Source: an uncultured Rhizobiaceae group bacterium (GTDB taxonomy: Bacteria > Pseudomonadota > Alphaproteobacteria > Rhizobiales > Rhizobiaceae). From it: 5,514 bases of DNA. Below are positions 5,244-5,514 of the stretch, piece after piece. The translations under genes were made by a program, and so were the position numbers. The stretch is from the NCBI GenBank assembly GCA_937951455.1, contig CALFBU010000293.1, positions 1-5,514 on the forward strand. The letters are read 5' to 3'. The notes under the pieces were generated by a model. That model saw only the letters and a program-made list of their open reading frames with translations, did not search any database and had not been told where the DNA came from. Numbering within the stretch: position 1 is the stretch's first letter; each line of letters opens with the position of its first letter.

Positions 5244-5514
5244 TTAAGTTTTTTCAACCTGCCCATATTCGAGATCGACCGGGGTTGCCCGACCGAAAAT
5301 TGATACTTCCACTTTAAGGCGCGCGCGCTCTTCATCGACCTCTTGTACGATGCCGTTGAACGAAGCGAATGGACCGTCTGATACGCGGATGCTCTCACCC
5401 ACATCAAACATGATGGATGGTTTCGGACGGTCAACGCCTTCCTGAACCTGATTTAGAATTTGATTGGCTTCACGCTCGGTAATCGGCTTTGGCTTGTTAT
5501 CAGCACCCAAAAAG
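5244..5514 (-). CDS. nusG: Transcription termination/antitermination factor NusG, C-terminal part (partial)
   Basis: NusG binds elongating RNA polymerase through its N-terminal domain and recruits Rho or ribosomal protein S10 through its C-terminal KOW domain. The last 89 residues before the TAA at 5246-5244 are visible, beginning [13 protein letters not shown], so roughly the second half of the protein is here. The KOW core is clear ([19 protein letters not shown]), followed by [20 protein letters not shown]. The Phe of SIFGRATP, at 5297-5295, corresponds by alignment to E. coli NusG Phe165, a residue on the Rho/S10-binding face. A TTG near 5510 is an internal leucine codon, not the start. 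The gene runs off the right edge. NusG upstream of rplK is the standard arrangement. Confidence 0.98.
   Translation of the reverse strand, partial: FLGADNKPKPITEREANQILNQVQEGVDRPKPSIMFDVGESIRVSDGPFASFNGIVQEVDEERARLKVEVSIFGRATPVDLEYGQVEKT

Overview
The window is a slice of the conserved nusG-rplK-rplA-rplJ-rplL-rpoB ribosomal protein / RNA polymerase cluster. Every gene lies on the minus strand, so transcription runs from high to low coordinates. The gene order, the RpoB and NusG protein sequences (for example the RpoB N-terminus [16 protein letters not shown] and the rifampicin-region motif [14 protein letters not shown]), and the mid-range base composition (roughly 45-50 % G+C by eye) point to an alphaproteobacterium. 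I cannot name the genus from sequence alone.

In order of transcription the window holds: the 3' part of nusG (5514-5244); a 262-bp gap full of palindromic repeats (5243-4982); rplK (4981-4553); rplA two bases after it (4550-3858); a 382-bp leader region with a further repeat copy, a weak promoter candidate and a candidate L10 autoregulatory RNA structure (3857-3476); rplJ with a GTG start (3475-2957); rplL (2883-2512); a 284-bp gap with three consecutive stem-loops (2511-2228); and the first 742 codons of rpoB (2227 to the window edge). L11, L1, L10 and L7/L12 build the stalk base, stalk and L1 arm of the 50S subunit. RpoB is the catalytic beta subunit of RNA polymerase, and NusG is the elongation/termination factor linking polymerase, Rho and ribosome. 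The arrangement resembles the E. coli L11 and beta operons, where L1 and L10 autoregulate translation and an attenuator plus RNase III site lies between rplL and rpoB.

The genes are ordinary. The most unusual content is a small family of structured repeats confined to the gaps around rplK-rplA. Four copies share an 11-base head (AAATCTTGCGC) and a GATTT tail. They come in a short-loop form (two copies) and a long-loop form (two copies, identical over 37 bp and inverted relative to each other). In every copy the bases just outside the shared core differ, yet remain perfectly self-complementary (CTT/AAG, AATTC/GAATT, GTTT/AAAC, GCC/GGC). This compensatory pattern suggests that the hairpin itself, not only its sequence, is maintained. 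I know of no named family that matches, though I could not search for one.
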